Of a stretch of 64,000 nt of DNA, positions 1 through 8,580 are shown one piece after another. Within the stretch, counting starts at the first letter, position 1, and each line of letters starts with the position of its first letter. A model generated the notes under the pieces. The model was given only the letters and a program-made list of their open reading frames with translations, had not been told where the DNA came from and ran no database searches. The stretch spans positions 1,674,001 to 1,738,000 of the forward strand of contig NZ_CP009287.1 of the NCBI RefSeq assembly GCF_000758705.1, given 5' to 3'. Both the position numbers and the translations under genes were made by a program. The DNA is from Paenibacillus graminis (lineage in GTDB: Bacteria > Bacillota > Bacilli > Paenibacillales > Paenibacillaceae).

Positions 1-462
1 AACACTGAGCACTTGTCCGCTGCCTTTGCCGGTTCTGGCAATCAGCGGGAGCACAGGAATGCCAAGACGAGACTGCAGTACCTCATGATTAACAACAATG
101 CCGCGCGCCTTAGCCACGTCGATCATGTTCAATCCAAGGACAGTAGGTTTGCCGTATTCAAGCAATTGAAGGGTGAGCAGCAGATTGCGTTCGAGCTGGG
201 AGGCATCAACGATATTAATGAGGGCTTCCGGAGATTCCTCAATCAGATATTGCGTAGCGACACCCTCATCACGGGAGAGGGGGTGCAGCGAATATATACC
301 TGGAAGATCGATCAGCTTGCCTGCGCCATTCTTCAGGCTTCCGATTTTTTTCTCAACCGTTACGCCGGCCCAGTTGCCCACATATTCATAGGAAGAAGTC
401 AGTGTATTGAAAAGCGAGGTTTTCCCTGTATTAGGATTACCTACGAGAGCAATTGAACTCAT
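1..462 (-). CDS. feoB: Ferrous iron transporter FeoB, N-terminal GTPase part (partial)
   Basis: This is the N-terminal 154 codons of FeoB, the membrane Fe(II) permease with a cytoplasmic G domain; the rest lies outside the window. The G-protein motifs are visible in order: the P-loop GNPNTGKTS at residues 8-16, DLPGIYS (G3) and NMID (G4). The start is ATG at 460-462, which overlaps the feoA stop codon in an ATGA arrangement, so the two genes are translationally coupled. In Fe(II) uptake the G domain regulates passage through the C-terminal membrane domain, which cannot be seen here. Family assignment is firm because of the G motifs plus the adjacent feoA. Confidence 0.93.
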   Translation of the reverse strand, partial: MSSIALVGNPNTGKTSLFNTLTSSYEYVGNWAGVTVEKKIGSLKNGAGKLIDLPGIYSLHPLSRDEGVATQYLIEESPEALINIVDASQLERNLLLTLQLLEYGKPTVLGLNMIDVAKARGIVVNHEVLQSRLGIPVLPLIARTGKGSGQVLSV

Positions 463-701
463 GAGACATTCACCTCAATCATGGAAGCTTCCTTCCGGCG
501 GATAGCGAACAACTGACCGTTGCATTCCAGGGTAATGGGACCGAGAAAAGGCCCTTTCCCTTTCAGACGGATCATTACGCCTTCAGACACACCAAGATCA
601 GCCAAGCGGCGCCGCAAAATGGGGTTCATTCCTTCTATTCTGTGAATGGAGCCCGTTGAGCCCGGTTGTAAGCGCAGTAAGGAGCAGGATGTGGAAGCCA
701 T
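459..701 (-). CDS. feoA: FeoA-domain iron transport accessory protein
   Basis: An 80-residue protein with the small SH3-like FeoA fold signature: a glycine-rich turn, then RRRLADLGVSEGVMIRL, then a basic strand leading to a C-terminal VNVS. FeoA is thought to assist or regulate FeoB at the inner face of the membrane. The start at 701 is preceded by GGAGGG. The gene overlaps feoB by four bases (ATGA), so both form one operon transcribed leftward. A perfect palindrome resembling a Fur site lies about 17 bp upstream of the start, fitting iron-repressed expression. Confidence 0.92.
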   Translation of the reverse strand: MASTSCSLLRLQPGSTGSIHRIEGMNPILRRRLADLGVSEGVMIRLKGKGPFLGPITLECNGQLFAIRRKEASMIEVNVS

Positions 702-717
702 TTAAATCCCTCCGAGA

Positions 718-736
718 GAGATTGATAATCAATCTC
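718..736. promoter_or_regulatory. Fur-box-like palindrome upstream of feoAB
   Basis: GAGATTGATAATCAATCTC is a perfect 9-1-9 inverted repeat containing TGATAATCA, close to the core of the Fur consensus. It sits between the probable promoter and the feoA start. The palindrome is seen directly; that Fur binds it is inferred from the consensus and the iron-uptake gene. Confidence 0.6.
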
Positions 737-839
737 AATTGTTTTCTTGTACTGTAGCATTTTTTAGTGCGTTTTTTCTGTGATATTTGTCACTGCTTCT
801 TATGCGATAAAAAGTGTATGGAGCGAATCTGAAATTTTC

Positions 840-869
840 TTTACAATTGATTCTTTGCTACAGTATGAT
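840..869 (+). promoter_or_regulatory. Candidate sigma-A promoter for the aldolase-like gene
   Basis: TTTACA (840-845) and TATGAT (864-869) are separated by 18 bp, about 70 bp upstream of the coding start at 941. Only consensus similarity supports this. Confidence 0.4.
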
Positions 870-940
870 TGAACGATAATGACTGCATAGGAAGTCCGTC
901 CTGGCGGCACAATGAGAGCTATAGTTGAAAGGAGAACACA

Positions 941-1903
941 ATGGTAAAGAGTAATAAAAGCAAAATTGTCGATTGCACGATCCGCGATGGGGGTTTGGTT
1001 AATAACTGGGATTTCAGTGTGGAATTTGTACAGAATTTGTATGCCGGTCTGAATGAGGCTGGCGTTGATTATATGGAAATCGGGTATAAAAATTCACCTA
1101 AACTGCTTAAAGGGGCAGAAGGTGCCGGGCCTTGGCGTTTTCTGGATGATGATTTCCTGAGAAAAGTGATTCCCCAGAAGGGTCACACCAAGCTGTCTGC
1201 GCTTGTGGATATTGGCCGGGTGGATGAGAATGATATTTTGCCCCGCAGTGAAAGTATGCTGGATTTGATCCGCGTAGCCTGCTACAGCAAGGATGTGGAC
1301 AAAGCCCTGCAGCTGGTGCAGACGTTCCACGATCTTGGTTATGAAACCACCATTAATATTATGGCCTTGTCAAATGTCATGGAGAATGAACTGCTGGAAG
1401 CCTTTGAACAAATCCGCGAGAGCGTTGTAGACGTTGTATATATTGTAGATTCATACGGCAGTCTGGACCATAACGACATTCATTACCTGGTGGAAAAATT
1501 CCAAACCCACCTGCCGAATAAGCGCTTAGGGGTACATACCCATAACAATTTGCAGCTGGCTTTCTCCAACACCCTTCTAGCTTCCGAAAAAGGTGTCGAA
1601 CTGCTTGATGCTTCCTGCTACGGGATGGGACGAGCTGCCGGAAATTGCCCAACTGAACTGCTGGTTACCCATTTGAAGAATACCAAATATACGCTCCGGC
1701 CGGTGCTCGACATCCTTGAGCGGCTGATGATCCCTTTGCGTGAAAAGGAAGAATGGGGCTATATCATTCCGTATATGATTACAGGTACGCTGGATGAGCA
1801 TCCACGTTCCGCAATGGCGCTGCGTTCATCAGAGGACAAGGACAAAGCGGTTGAGTTCTATGACAAGCTCACCACGCCTGAAGTGAATTTTGGAGATAAA
1901 TAA
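941..1903 (+). CDS. DRE-TIM aldolase-like protein (HMGL/pyruvate carboxyltransferase-like domain)
   Basis: A 320-residue protein of the HMGL-like TIM-barrel family (Pfam PF00682 type), which includes 4-hydroxy-2-oxovalerate aldolase and isopropylmalate synthase. Visible family marks are DCTIRDGG at residues 11-18 (the DxTxRDG metal/substrate motif) and GVHTHNNLQLAFSNT, carrying the HxH metal ligands in the C-terminal part of the barrel. These indicate a divalent-metal aldolase or Claisen-type enzyme. The start has a good site, GAAAGGAG, 8 bp upstream. It is monocistronic, closed by a terminator at 1916. No neighbouring aldehyde dehydrogenase or hydratase points to aromatic meta-cleavage, so the substrate is unknown. 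The family call is firm; a specific reaction cannot be assigned. Confidence 0.82.
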   Translation: MVKSNKSKIVDCTIRDGGLVNNWDFSVEFVQNLYAGLNEAGVDYMEIGYKNSPKLLKGAEGAGPWRFLDDDFLRKVIPQKGHTKLSALVDIGRVDENDILPRSESMLDLIRVACYSKDVDKALQLVQTFHDLGYETTINIMALSNVMENELLEAFEQIRESVVDVVYIVDSYGSLDHNDIHYLVEKFQTHLPNKRLGVHTHNNLQLAFSNTLLASEKGVELLDASCYGMGRAAGNCPTELLVTHLKNTKYTLRPVLDILERLMIPLREKEEWGYIIPYMITGTLDEHPRSAMALRSSEDKDKAVEFYDKLTTPEVNFGDK

Positions 1904-1915
1904 AAGTCTCATGAG

Positions 1916-1956
1916 AAGCACTGAACTCTACAACAGAGGGAAGTGCTTTTTATTTT
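1916..1956 (+). terminator. Rho-independent terminator after the aldolase-like gene
   Basis: AAGCACT and AGTGCTT form the outer stem, with an inner CTCT/AGAG pair, followed by a T-rich tail. Confidence 0.65.
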
Positions 1957-2083
1957 TCTCCGGGGTTTTCCTTTAATAAAAGTTGATTGTAACTTTACTG
2001 AGCCATCCGGCCGATATTTATACATAGGACATAAATATATCCATGCACTTATTATAGATATCAAATTCAGACGCGAGGGACCT

Positions 2084-4207
2084 ATGAGACAAGAAGAGAA
2101 AAAGACCATACATGCGGCAATTACAGGGGCCGTGCTGTTCCTTCTGATACAAATTTTTCGTACACCGCTGGGGAATATAGAGGATAAGGATTTGTTGTCG
2201 GCGCTCTACCTGATCATTGGCTGCTGTAATGTCGCCTTTGGATTTGCTATTTTTGCCCAAGGATGGCTGTTCTTCGCCAATCGATTATCCCAGGCGAGGC
2301 TTTATACCTCTGCGCTCTTTTTGGGTGTCTGCATATTTGACTTTTTACACACGCTCAGTTTCGTAGGCATTCCTGCAATATCTTCCTATATTAATGCTGA
2401 ACAATCCTTGTGGCTGCTCACCTTCTCCCGCTTGACGAGTGCAGTAGGGATTTTGTTCATTTTCGGCAGGGGGGACAAGCCCGTAGCAGCTGCAGGCAAA
2501 AACAAAGTCTTCCGGACCTCCTCTGTGCTGATTGTGGGCGCTCTGGCTCTGTTCATTTTTGGGGATATGGTGGCTAACCGGATGTCGGGTTATTCGCAGG
2601 TTGAAGGACTGCAGCATGTCATGAATCTGGCCGTGCTTTTTATCTATCTGCTAGCCGTGGGCATCATCGTTTACCCTGGCAAAACGGAGAAGTCGGCCTC
2701 CTTCCTCATTATTATCCGCTCCTTGATCTTTTTCTCGCTGGGCCAGGTATTTCTTATGAATCTTCTAAGCGTAGGAGAGATGGATTATCTGTTTGGAATG
2801 CTCAGCAGCGGTGCAGCCTATTATCTTTTGCTGAAGGGTGTATACCGGCTTACTATTGAAGAGCCTTTTCAGGAAAATGAGGAGGCAGAGGCCCGGATTA
2901 ATTATTTGGCTTACCACGATGATCTAACCGGTCTGCCGAATAGACGCCGCCTGATGCAGAGCGTGGAAGAAATGCTGCTCCAGGGTGAACGGGATAAGAG
3001 CCGCGGATTCACTGCACTGGTTATCATGAATATCAATCATTTCAAAAATATAAATGACTCGCTCGGACATTACGCCGGCGATCTTCTGCTTCAATTGGTC
3101 GCCAAGCGTATTGGGAATGAAGCGAAGGCGAATGAAGAACTCTACAGTATGGGAGCCGATGAGTTTGCTTTTCTGATGACGGACCGGACCGGTGTTGAGA
3201 ATTGCCTGATTCGTGCGGGGGAGCTTTTGCGGCTATTTGACACGCCGGTACAGCTTGAATCCGGGGAATATCATATTTCACTCAGTCTGGGCATGAGCAT
3301 TTACCCTGGGGACGGGGACACGGCAGAGCAGCTGATTCAGAATGCGGATACCGCCGTTCATAATGCCAAAGACCAGGGAGTGGAGATCCGGCGGTACATA
3401 CCCGCAATGCAGATGAAAGCGAAGGAACGGCTGAAACTGGAAAATGATCTGCGCCGTGCGCTTGAACGTGACGAGTTCTATCTGGTCTATCAGCCGCAGG
3501 TACAGCTCGAAACCGAGGAAATTGTCGGTATGGAAGCATTGCTCCGCTGGGATCATCCGAAGCGCGGACTGGTCTCGCCAGTGGACTTCATTCCGATTGC
3601 CGAAGAAAGCGGCCTGATCGTTCCGATTGGGGAATGGGTGCTCAAAACAGCCTGCCGCCAGAATAAAATGTGGCAAAACGCCGGTTACCGGCCCATTTGC
3701 GTCTCCATCAACCTGTCTATGCGCCAATTCCTTCAGCCGAACCTGGCGGGGAAAATTGGTGTCATTCTGCAGGATATCGGACTTGACCCTTGTTATGTTG
3801 ATCTGGAGATCACGGAAAGCATGACCCTGGATAAAGAGACAGCCTTCGATCAGCTCAACCGCTTGAAGAGATTGGGTGTCTTTATCAGTATTGATGATTT
3901 TGGCACAGGCTACAGCTCTTTGCATTACCTGAAGAATATGCCGATTGACCGGTTGAAGATTGACCGTTCCTTTGTGTCGGAAGTGTTGGAAGACAGCAAC
4001 AACGCAGCCATCGTATCGACGATTACCTCCATGGCCCACCACTTGAAGCTGAAGGTAACGGCGGAAGGTGTGGAGAACCAGGAGCAGCTGCAATTCCTGC
4101 GCCAGCAGCACTGCCATGAGGGGCAAGGCTATTTATTCAGCAAACCCATTAAGGCTGCCGAATTCGAAACATTTTTTCTGAAGCCTTCGCTGGGAATGCC
4201 ATCTTAA
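2084..4207 (+). CDS. Membrane GGDEF-EAL protein, probable c-di-GMP phosphodiesterase
   Basis: A membrane-bound cyclic-di-GMP protein of about 707 residues. The start chosen is ATG 2084 behind GCGAGGGA; the frame is open back to 1943, but that part overlaps the upstream terminator. Residues 1-270 hold about eight hydrophobic segments resembling the MASE3 sensor region. The GGDEF domain follows (DDLTGLPNRRR near residue 280), but its signature reads GADEF near residue 355, so cyclase activity is doubtful. The EAL domain appears catalytically complete: EALLRW near 483, then DLEITES, DDFGTGYSS, AEGVEN and QGYLFSKP. The likely net activity is c-di-GMP hydrolysis, perhaps controlled by GTP binding at the degenerate domain. 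It is a single gene; the tRNA downstream has its own promoter. Confidence 0.88.
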   Translation: MRQEEKKTIHAAITGAVLFLLIQIFRTPLGNIEDKDLLSALYLIIGCCNVAFGFAIFAQGWLFFANRLSQARLYTSALFLGVCIFDFLHTLSFVGIPAISSYINAEQSLWLLTFSRLTSAVGILFIFGRGDKPVAAAGKNKVFRTSSVLIVGALALFIFGDMVANRMSGYSQVEGLQHVMNLAVLFIYLLAVGIIVYPGKTEKSASFLIIIRSLIFFSLGQVFLMNLLSVGEMDYLFGMLSSGAAYYLLLKGVYRLTIEEPFQENEEAEARINYLAYHDDLTGLPNRRRLMQSVEEMLLQGERDKSRGFTALVIMNINHFKNINDSLGHYAGDLLLQLVAKRIGNEAKANEELYSMGADEFAFLMTDRTGVENCLIRAGELLRLFDTPVQLESGEYHISLSLGMSIYPGDGDTAEQLIQNADTAVHNAKDQGVEIRRYIPAMQMKAKERLKLENDLRRALERDEFYLVYQPQVQLETEEIVGMEALLRWDHPKRGLVSPVDFIPIAEESGLIVPIGEWVLKTACRQNKMWQNAGYRPICVSINLSMRQFLQPNLAGKIGVILQDIGLDPCYVDLEITESMTLDKETAFDQLNRLKRLGVFISIDDFGTGYSSLHYLKNMPIDRLKIDRSFVSEVLEDSNNAAIVSTITSMAHHLKLKVTAEGVENQEQLQFLRQQHCHEGQGYLFSKPIKAAEFETFFLKPSLGMPS

Positions 4208-4230
4208 GGGAAAAGAAAGTGCCAGAAGGG

Positions 4231-4259
4231 TTGCATTTTATTCATAGGAATGCTACAAT
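4231..4259 (+). promoter_or_regulatory. Promoter of tRNA-Gly
   Basis: TTGCAT and TACAAT are 17 bp apart, with the -10 ending 23 bp before the mature tRNA 5' end. Spacing and position fit a dedicated tRNA promoter. Confidence 0.6.
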
Positions 4260-4282
4260 ACTTCTTGTCTTTACTTTCCATT

Positions 4283-4356
4283 GCGGGTGTAGTTCAATGG
4301 TAGAACTTCAGCCTTCCAAGCTGATAGCGTGGGTTCGATTCCCATCACCCGCTCCA
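4283..4356 (+). tRNA. tRNA-Gly (anticodon TCC)
   Basis: A complete cloverleaf: acceptor arm GCGGGTG paired with CACCCGC, a D-arm with GTTCAATGGTAGAAC, an anticodon arm TCAGC/GCTGA-type with loop CTTCCAA (anticodon TCC, bases 4315-4317), a T-arm with GGTTCGATTCC, discriminator T and an encoded CCA (4354-4356). It reads GGA codons. A terminator follows 17 bp downstream, so it is a single tRNA gene. No integration scar or att-like duplication of its 3' end is visible nearby. Confidence 0.97.
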
Positions 4357-4372
4357 TATGATTTTTTCGCCT

Positions 4373-4401
4373 AAACCCTTGTTGCAGAAGGGTTTTTTGT
4401 T
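4373..4401 (+). terminator. Terminator after tRNA-Gly
   Basis: AAACCCTT and AAGGGTTT form an 8-bp stem around the loop GTTGCAG, followed by a T-run. Confidence 0.8.
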
Positions 4402-4448
4402 TGCTCATTTTTCGACAAACTTGAGAATATTAGTAGTTTATTTTGATT

Positions 4449-4484
4449 CCATAATAAAAACGAAATAATAAAAACGAAATTAGG
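4449..4484. repeat. Short tandem duplication in the gap before the serine hydrolase terminator
   Basis: A unit reading AATAATAAAAACGAA occurs twice in a row. It lies in the AT-rich gap between the tRNA terminator and the convergent serine hydrolase gene. Nothing else is recognisable in this 170-bp gap. Confidence 0.5.
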
Positions 4485-4574
4485 AAATATGTTTGGACGG
4501 GACTGGTCAGGGTAATTCATGGCGGGAATCCGTCTTTGGAGCGGGATGCCTGGTGTTCAAATTAGTGGCGGGCC

Positions 4575-4610
4575 AAAAAGACGGATCGGAACCCTCACGA
4601 TCGATCCGTC
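4575..4610 (-). terminator. Terminator of the SLH serine hydrolase gene
   Basis: Read leftward, GACGGATCG pairs with CGATCCGTC and is followed by five T. It lies just beyond the stop codon at 4618. Confidence 0.75.
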
Positions 4611-4617
4611 TGAATAT

Positions 4618-6597
4618 TCAGTTATTTTCAATTTGTCGAATTGACTTCAGGAGCTGGCTAAGCAATGCAGCCGCTTCTTGTTTGAGCATGATATCTTTCG
4701 GCCTATAGTCTACCGAACCTGCTGAAGACGTCTGTACATCGGGACCGAACAATTGCTTTCCGACGACAAACTGCAGGCCTTCAGCTGCCCAAGAAGAGTA
4801 CGGGCCTTTCAAGTCGGATTGCACTGGGGCAGCGCTCAGCACAATTTTGACCAATCGCCAGACAAGGGTTGCCGCTTCTTCACGGGTGACCGGTTGGTCT
4901 GGATTGAACATACCGTTTGTAAATCCATTAGCAATGCCAATTTCGTATGCTGTCTGGATATATGCCTCGTATTGATTTCCTTTGGTGTCTGCAAACGAAG
5001 AGGGTTTCTGAGAAAGCGGATAAGTGGATAAATGGACGAGCATAGCTAGGAATTGGCCGCGGGTGATCGGCTTGTCCGGCTCAAAACGGCCTGAACCTCC
5101 TTGGATGGCTCCTGATTGAACGAGCTCATAAATGTACTCAGCATAAGGATGGTCATCGGGTACGTCTTGGAATTTGGGCATCTCGGGGGGCTTCACCGAC
5201 CAACTGCCAGGCTTGTTGTAAGCAAAGTAAAGGATGTTCCCATCGGCGTCCGGTTTAAATCCTGCTGCAACTCCCTCTTCGTCATAGAAAAGCAAGTCTT
5301 CCGCTTGCCGCAAAGTATGGTTACCCGAAGGAGCTTTGACGATCAATGCTCCATCCACGGCCGAAATATCATAACTCCATCCCGGACTGCGCAAATCTCG
5401 GTATGTTCCCTCGAAGCGAAGCAACTGCTGCTTGGTCGGTTCCGGTTGCACGAAAGTCGGACCTTTTCCCTTTTTCGGGAAATAACGATTCATGAATTGC
5501 TCGAAGAAAGACAGGCGCAAATTGCCTTTGTCGCTGTTCGAAGCGAGAAAAACCCCTGTCTTCTCGTCAGGTAGCAGCCATATGTTCGAATGGAAGCCGG
5601 GCAAATCGCCGCCCTTCTCTACGACATTGTATCCGTTGTAATATTGGGTATAGTTCGATTCCAAGCCGTAGCCGGCTCCTGGAATTTTAGGGTGAATCGT
5701 AACGCTGTTATGTTCCATCGCCCGTATAGAAGCTTCGGTCAGAATACGATGTCCGCTTGCAGGGTCATCGTTCAGCATGGCCATAAGAAACTTGGCCATA
5801 TCGGCTCCGGTGGAAAACATACCGCCGGCCGGCCTGTTAGCCGGTACATTGACAATTTGCTGGGCCTGCTTAAGGGAACTGTCGTAGGGAGTAGCGATCG
5901 CTTTCTTGACTTTATCGGTGAAGATGAAATCACTGTTGTTCATGCCCAGAGGCGCAAACAAGTTCTTCCTCATATACTCTTCAAACGGAAGTCCGGATAC
6001 CTTTTCAATAATATATCCTTGCAAATCATAGCCGTAGTTATTGTAGTTGAACACTTCGCCAGGCTTTGTGATGACGGTCGGTACGGTCTCCTTGATAAAG
6101 TCTCTTAGCGAATATGTTTTTTGGGGATCTTCTGCGGTACCTGCGTCAAAACCGCCCGTGTGAGTCATTAGATGTTTCAAAGTGAGCGGCCCCCCGGTTT
6201 TATTCGGGATTTGAACATCCGGTAAATAGGCTTGAACATCCTTGTCCAGGTCCAGTTTTCCTTTTTCAGCCAATTGCATAATCCCTACAGCAGTAAACAA
6301 TTTGGATACGGATGCCACGCGGAAGACGGTATTACCGGAGTCGAACGGTTTTTGAGAGTCGATATCCGCATAGCCATACCCTTTATTCAGCATGACTTGC
6401 CCGTTTTTCACGACGACGAGAACTGCGCCTGCAAGTTGGTCTTTTACTTCTTTTTGCTGAAAAAATGTATTCGCGAATGCTTCGATTTCAGCCTTGCCGA
6501 GGTTGACAGGGGAAGCGTTCTTTTCTGGATCTGCCGCTGCAACAACGGATGGAACCAGCAAAACAGCAGCGAGAATGAACGGGATCATTTTTTTCAT
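4618..6597 (-). CDS. Secreted serine hydrolase (beta-lactamase class C-like) with three SLH domains
   Basis: A 659-residue exported protein. A signal peptide spans residues 1-22 (KK, hydrophobic core, VVAAA). A serine hydrolase domain of the PF00144 type spans about 35-380, with S96-V-S-K99 (SxxK), Y185-N-N187 (YxN) and a late KGGDLPG motif in the place of KTG/HxG. A linker beta domain follows, then three surface-layer homology repeats from about 470 (FxDVPxxHPYAEYI, ITRGQFLAML, VTREEAATLVWRLV; the third is more diverged). Such proteins are anchored through SLH domains to pyruvylated wall polysaccharide and act as D-amino peptidases, esterases or beta-lactamase-like enzymes; the substrate is not readable. 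The start has AAAGGAG upstream. It is monocistronic with its own terminator. Confidence 0.9.
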   Translation of the reverse strand: MKKMIPFILAAVLLVPSVVAAADPEKNASPVNLGKAEIEAFANTFFQQKEVKDQLAGAVLVVVKNGQVMLNKGYGYADIDSQKPFDSGNTVFRVASVSKLFTAVGIMQLAEKGKLDLDKDVQAYLPDVQIPNKTGGPLTLKHLMTHTGGFDAGTAEDPQKTYSLRDFIKETVPTVITKPGEVFNYNNYGYDLQGYIIEKVSGLPFEEYMRKNLFAPLGMNNSDFIFTDKVKKAIATPYDSSLKQAQQIVNVPANRPAGGMFSTGADMAKFLMAMLNDDPASGHRILTEASIRAMEHNSVTIHPKIPGAGYGLESNYTQYYNGYNVVEKGGDLPGFHSNIWLLPDEKTGVFLASNSDKGNLRLSFFEQFMNRYFPKKGKGPTFVQPEPTKQQLLRFEGTYRDLRSPGWSYDISAVDGALIVKAPSGNHTLRQAEDLLFYDEEGVAAGFKPDADGNILYFAYNKPGSWSVKPPEMPKFQDVPDDHPYAEYIYELVQSGAIQGGSGRFEPDKPITRGQFLAMLVHLSTYPLSQKPSSFADTKGNQYEAYIQTAYEIGIANGFTNGMFNPDQPVTREEAATLVWRLVKIVLSAAPVQSDLKGPYSSWAAEGLQFVVGKQLFGPDVQTSSAGSVDYRPKDIMLKQEAAALLSQLLKSIRQIENN

Positions 6598-6625
6598 TGT
6601 AACTCTCCTTTTGATGAATAATGGA

Positions 6626-6830
6626 TTACAGTCGTATGCCCAGCTCGCGGTTTAACCGCTTGAGCAGCTCAAGCATTTCGATGATGCCACCGGACGTAAT
6701 ATTTGCCTGGGATGCCGCGCAAAATCCGGTTCACTTGTCCCCTCAGTCGGAAAAGCAAGTCCGGTGACAACGCGGATCAGTGCTGATTTCCCAGCTCCGT
6801 TTTGTCCTCCTTTCCTTGATAGACCAAGTA
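6626..6830 (-). pseudogene. Relic of an ABC-transporter ATPase (BcrA-like), internally deleted
   Basis: Two pieces of one ATPase family survive close together but in different frames. The first has a P-loop region GGQNGAGKSALIRVVTGLA followed by FPTEG. The second reads GIIEMLELLKRLNREL and ends at TAA 6626-6628; this resembles the stretch just after Walker B in bacitracin-type exporters (PAGI.E.RELLKRLNRE). The roughly 120 codons between them, including the LSGGQ signature and Walker B, are missing. No ribosome binding site or partner permease is present. Decay is seen directly; the parent family is my recognition of the two motifs. Confidence 0.6.
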
Positions 6831-7128
6831 TAGAAACGAAAACATAAGGAGAACTTAAGCCAATTATTAATAATATCTTAAGATCGCCTCTCCTATGGAT
6901 TCTGCCTGGGTGGGATGCAACAACACTTACGAAGATGGGGCTTGAGTTCGTTTTTTTAATATACGGTCCACCGTGTTGTTTCCGGGCAGGCGGAGTGCTG
7001 CAATTTAGCGCGCTGATTTTTGCCTCCGGTTCGCCGGTGACCTTTGGCGGATTCAGTGGGTCAGTCTCTCTCCCTTTGATGGTTGCAGCTCTCATTGCCA
7101 TTCCGGCTCACAAAAAACATAAATCTTA
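6831..7128. other. Gap with no convincing gene
   Basis: An open frame of 64 codons runs rightward (6935-7129) and another continues leftward from the ATPase relic. Neither has a ribosome binding site nor a recognisable family, and they overlap each other. I regard the stretch as decayed flank of the ATPase relic. Confidence 0.4.
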
Positions 7129-7129
7129 A

Positions 7130-7170
7130 AAAAGCCAGGGTCTCCGCAATATGCGGAAACCCTGGCTTTT
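7130..7170 (-). terminator. Strong, possibly bidirectional terminator after the dipeptidase
   Basis: AAAAGCCAGGG pairs with CCCTGGCTTTT, with an inner TCCGCA/TGCGGA hairpin. There are A- and T-runs on either side, so it can work on both strands. It lies 22 bp past the dipeptidase stop. Confidence 0.8.
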
Positions 7171-7191
7171 ACTGTATAGGGACAGGAGGTC

Positions 7192-8547
7192 TTAGACAGT
7201 CTTCAGGAACTCGACAATGGTCAGCAGGCCTTTATCGAAGTTCTCCAGATTGAAATGCTCATCCGGTGCATGCAGATTCTCGTCATCCAGGCCAAAGCCC
7301 ATCAGCACCACCGGTGCTTGAAGAATGCGGGAGAAGCTTTCCATGATCGGAATGGAACCGCCGTCTTTGGTGAAAAGGGCGCGGGTGCCGTATACTTTGC
7401 CGTAGGCGTCAGCCGCTGTCTGCAGGATGGGATTCGAAGGATCGATGTTGAAGGCGCGGGCTTTTTCCATTTGTTTTACCTGGACTTTCGCTCCTGCCTG
7501 GATATTGGCCTTGAGATGAGCCTCAACAACATCCAGAATATGCTGAGGGTCCTGGTCGCCGACAAGGCGGCAGGTGATTTTGGCATGGGCTTCTTTAGGG
7601 ATGACAGTCTTGCTGCCTTCACCCTGGAAGCCGCCGTAGACACCGTTCAGTTCAAGGGTTGGCCGGGCGCCGACCCGTTCCACAAAACTGTATCCCTCTT
7701 CGCCGTACAGCTGCTCCAGACCAAGGCCGGATCGGATTTTGTCTTCATCTACCCCTTGCTTGGCAAATTCTTCGCGCAGCAGCGGGGATAGCTCGGGAAC
7801 ACCATCGTAGAAGCCTTCTACAGCAACGCGGCCCTTGTCGTCATGAAGTGAGCTCAGCAGGGAGACCAGCGCATGCAGTGCATTCGGCACACCTCCGCCG
7901 TAGGAACCGGAGTGAAGATCTGTCAATGCGGTATTGACGCTGACTTCAAGCGAGCAGAGGCCGCGAAGGCCGGTGCAGATGGCCGGGCGTCCGCGTTCCA
8001 GCAGGGAAGTATCCGAGACCAGCACGGCATCTGCTGCGAGCTTGTCTTTGCTGGCTTCCAGGAAAGGCGGCAGATGGACGCTGCCAATCTCCTCTTCGCC
8101 TTCGATGCACAGCTTGATATTGACCGGCAGAGTGCCTTCCTGCTTGAGAATGGCCTCAATAGCCTTGATGTGCATGAATACCTGGCCTTTGTCGTCGGTG
8201 GCTCCGCGAGCATACAGTTTGCCGTCACGGATTTTCGGTTCAAAAGGCGGAGTCGTCCACAGGTTAAGGGGATCGACCGGCTGCACATCATAGTGGCCAT
8301 AGACCAGTATGGTCGGCTTGCCGGGGGCATGAAGATAATCGGCATAGATGACCGGATGGCCTGCGGTAGGATGGAGCTCGATGTTTTCCAGCCCCGCGCG
8401 CTTCAGGGTATCCAGCAGCCAGTGTGCAGCGGATAATACATCTTCCTTGTGGGAAGAGAGCGCGGAAATGCTGGGGATCGCCAGCCATTGCTTCAGTTCG
8501 GCCAGCTGAGCTTCACGCTCAGTCTGAAAGTAGTTTTCGTAAGACAT
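7192..8547 (-). CDS. M20 family dipeptidase
   Basis: A 451-residue cytoplasmic metallopeptidase of the M20 family, nearest in pattern to carnosinase-like dipeptidases (CNDP/DUG1 type). The di-zinc ligands are visible: H in YGHYDVQP, bridging D in GATDDKG, the catalytic E pair in EGEEEIGS, D in LVSDTS, and a late H in LHAPDEHF. The dimerisation lobe lies between, from about 200 to 310. The start was placed at 8547 (MSYENYF) because AAGGAGGT lies 12 bp upstream; the open frame extends 22 codons further without such a site. A good promoter lies at 8655-8683, and a short GC hairpin with five T sits in the leader. Role: final hydrolysis of imported or turnover dipeptides. Confidence 0.92.
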   Translation of the reverse strand: MSYENYFQTEREAQLAELKQWLAIPSISALSSHKEDVLSAAHWLLDTLKRAGLENIELHPTAGHPVIYADYLHAPGKPTILVYGHYDVQPVDPLNLWTTPPFEPKIRDGKLYARGATDDKGQVFMHIKAIEAILKQEGTLPVNIKLCIEGEEEIGSVHLPPFLEASKDKLAADAVLVSDTSLLERGRPAICTGLRGLCSLEVSVNTALTDLHSGSYGGGVPNALHALVSLLSSLHDDKGRVAVEGFYDGVPELSPLLREEFAKQGVDEDKIRSGLGLEQLYGEEGYSFVERVGARPTLELNGVYGGFQGEGSKTVIPKEAHAKITCRLVGDQDPQHILDVVEAHLKANIQAGAKVQVKQMEKARAFNIDPSNPILQTAADAYGKVYGTRALFTKDGGSIPIMESFSRILQAPVVLMGFGLDDENLHAPDEHFNLENFDKGLLTIVEFLKTV

Positions 8548-8580
8548 AGTGAGTATGTACCTCCTTGGAGTTTCGCTGCG

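Noticed and set aside
3278..4126. 282-codon open frame on the minus strand inside the GGDEF-EAL gene
   Set aside because: It is antisense to a fully recognisable EAL domain, and its translation has no family pattern.
4283..6600. Integrated element at tRNA-Gly
   Set aside because: No integrase, no repeat of the tRNA 3' end and no sharp composition change nearby.
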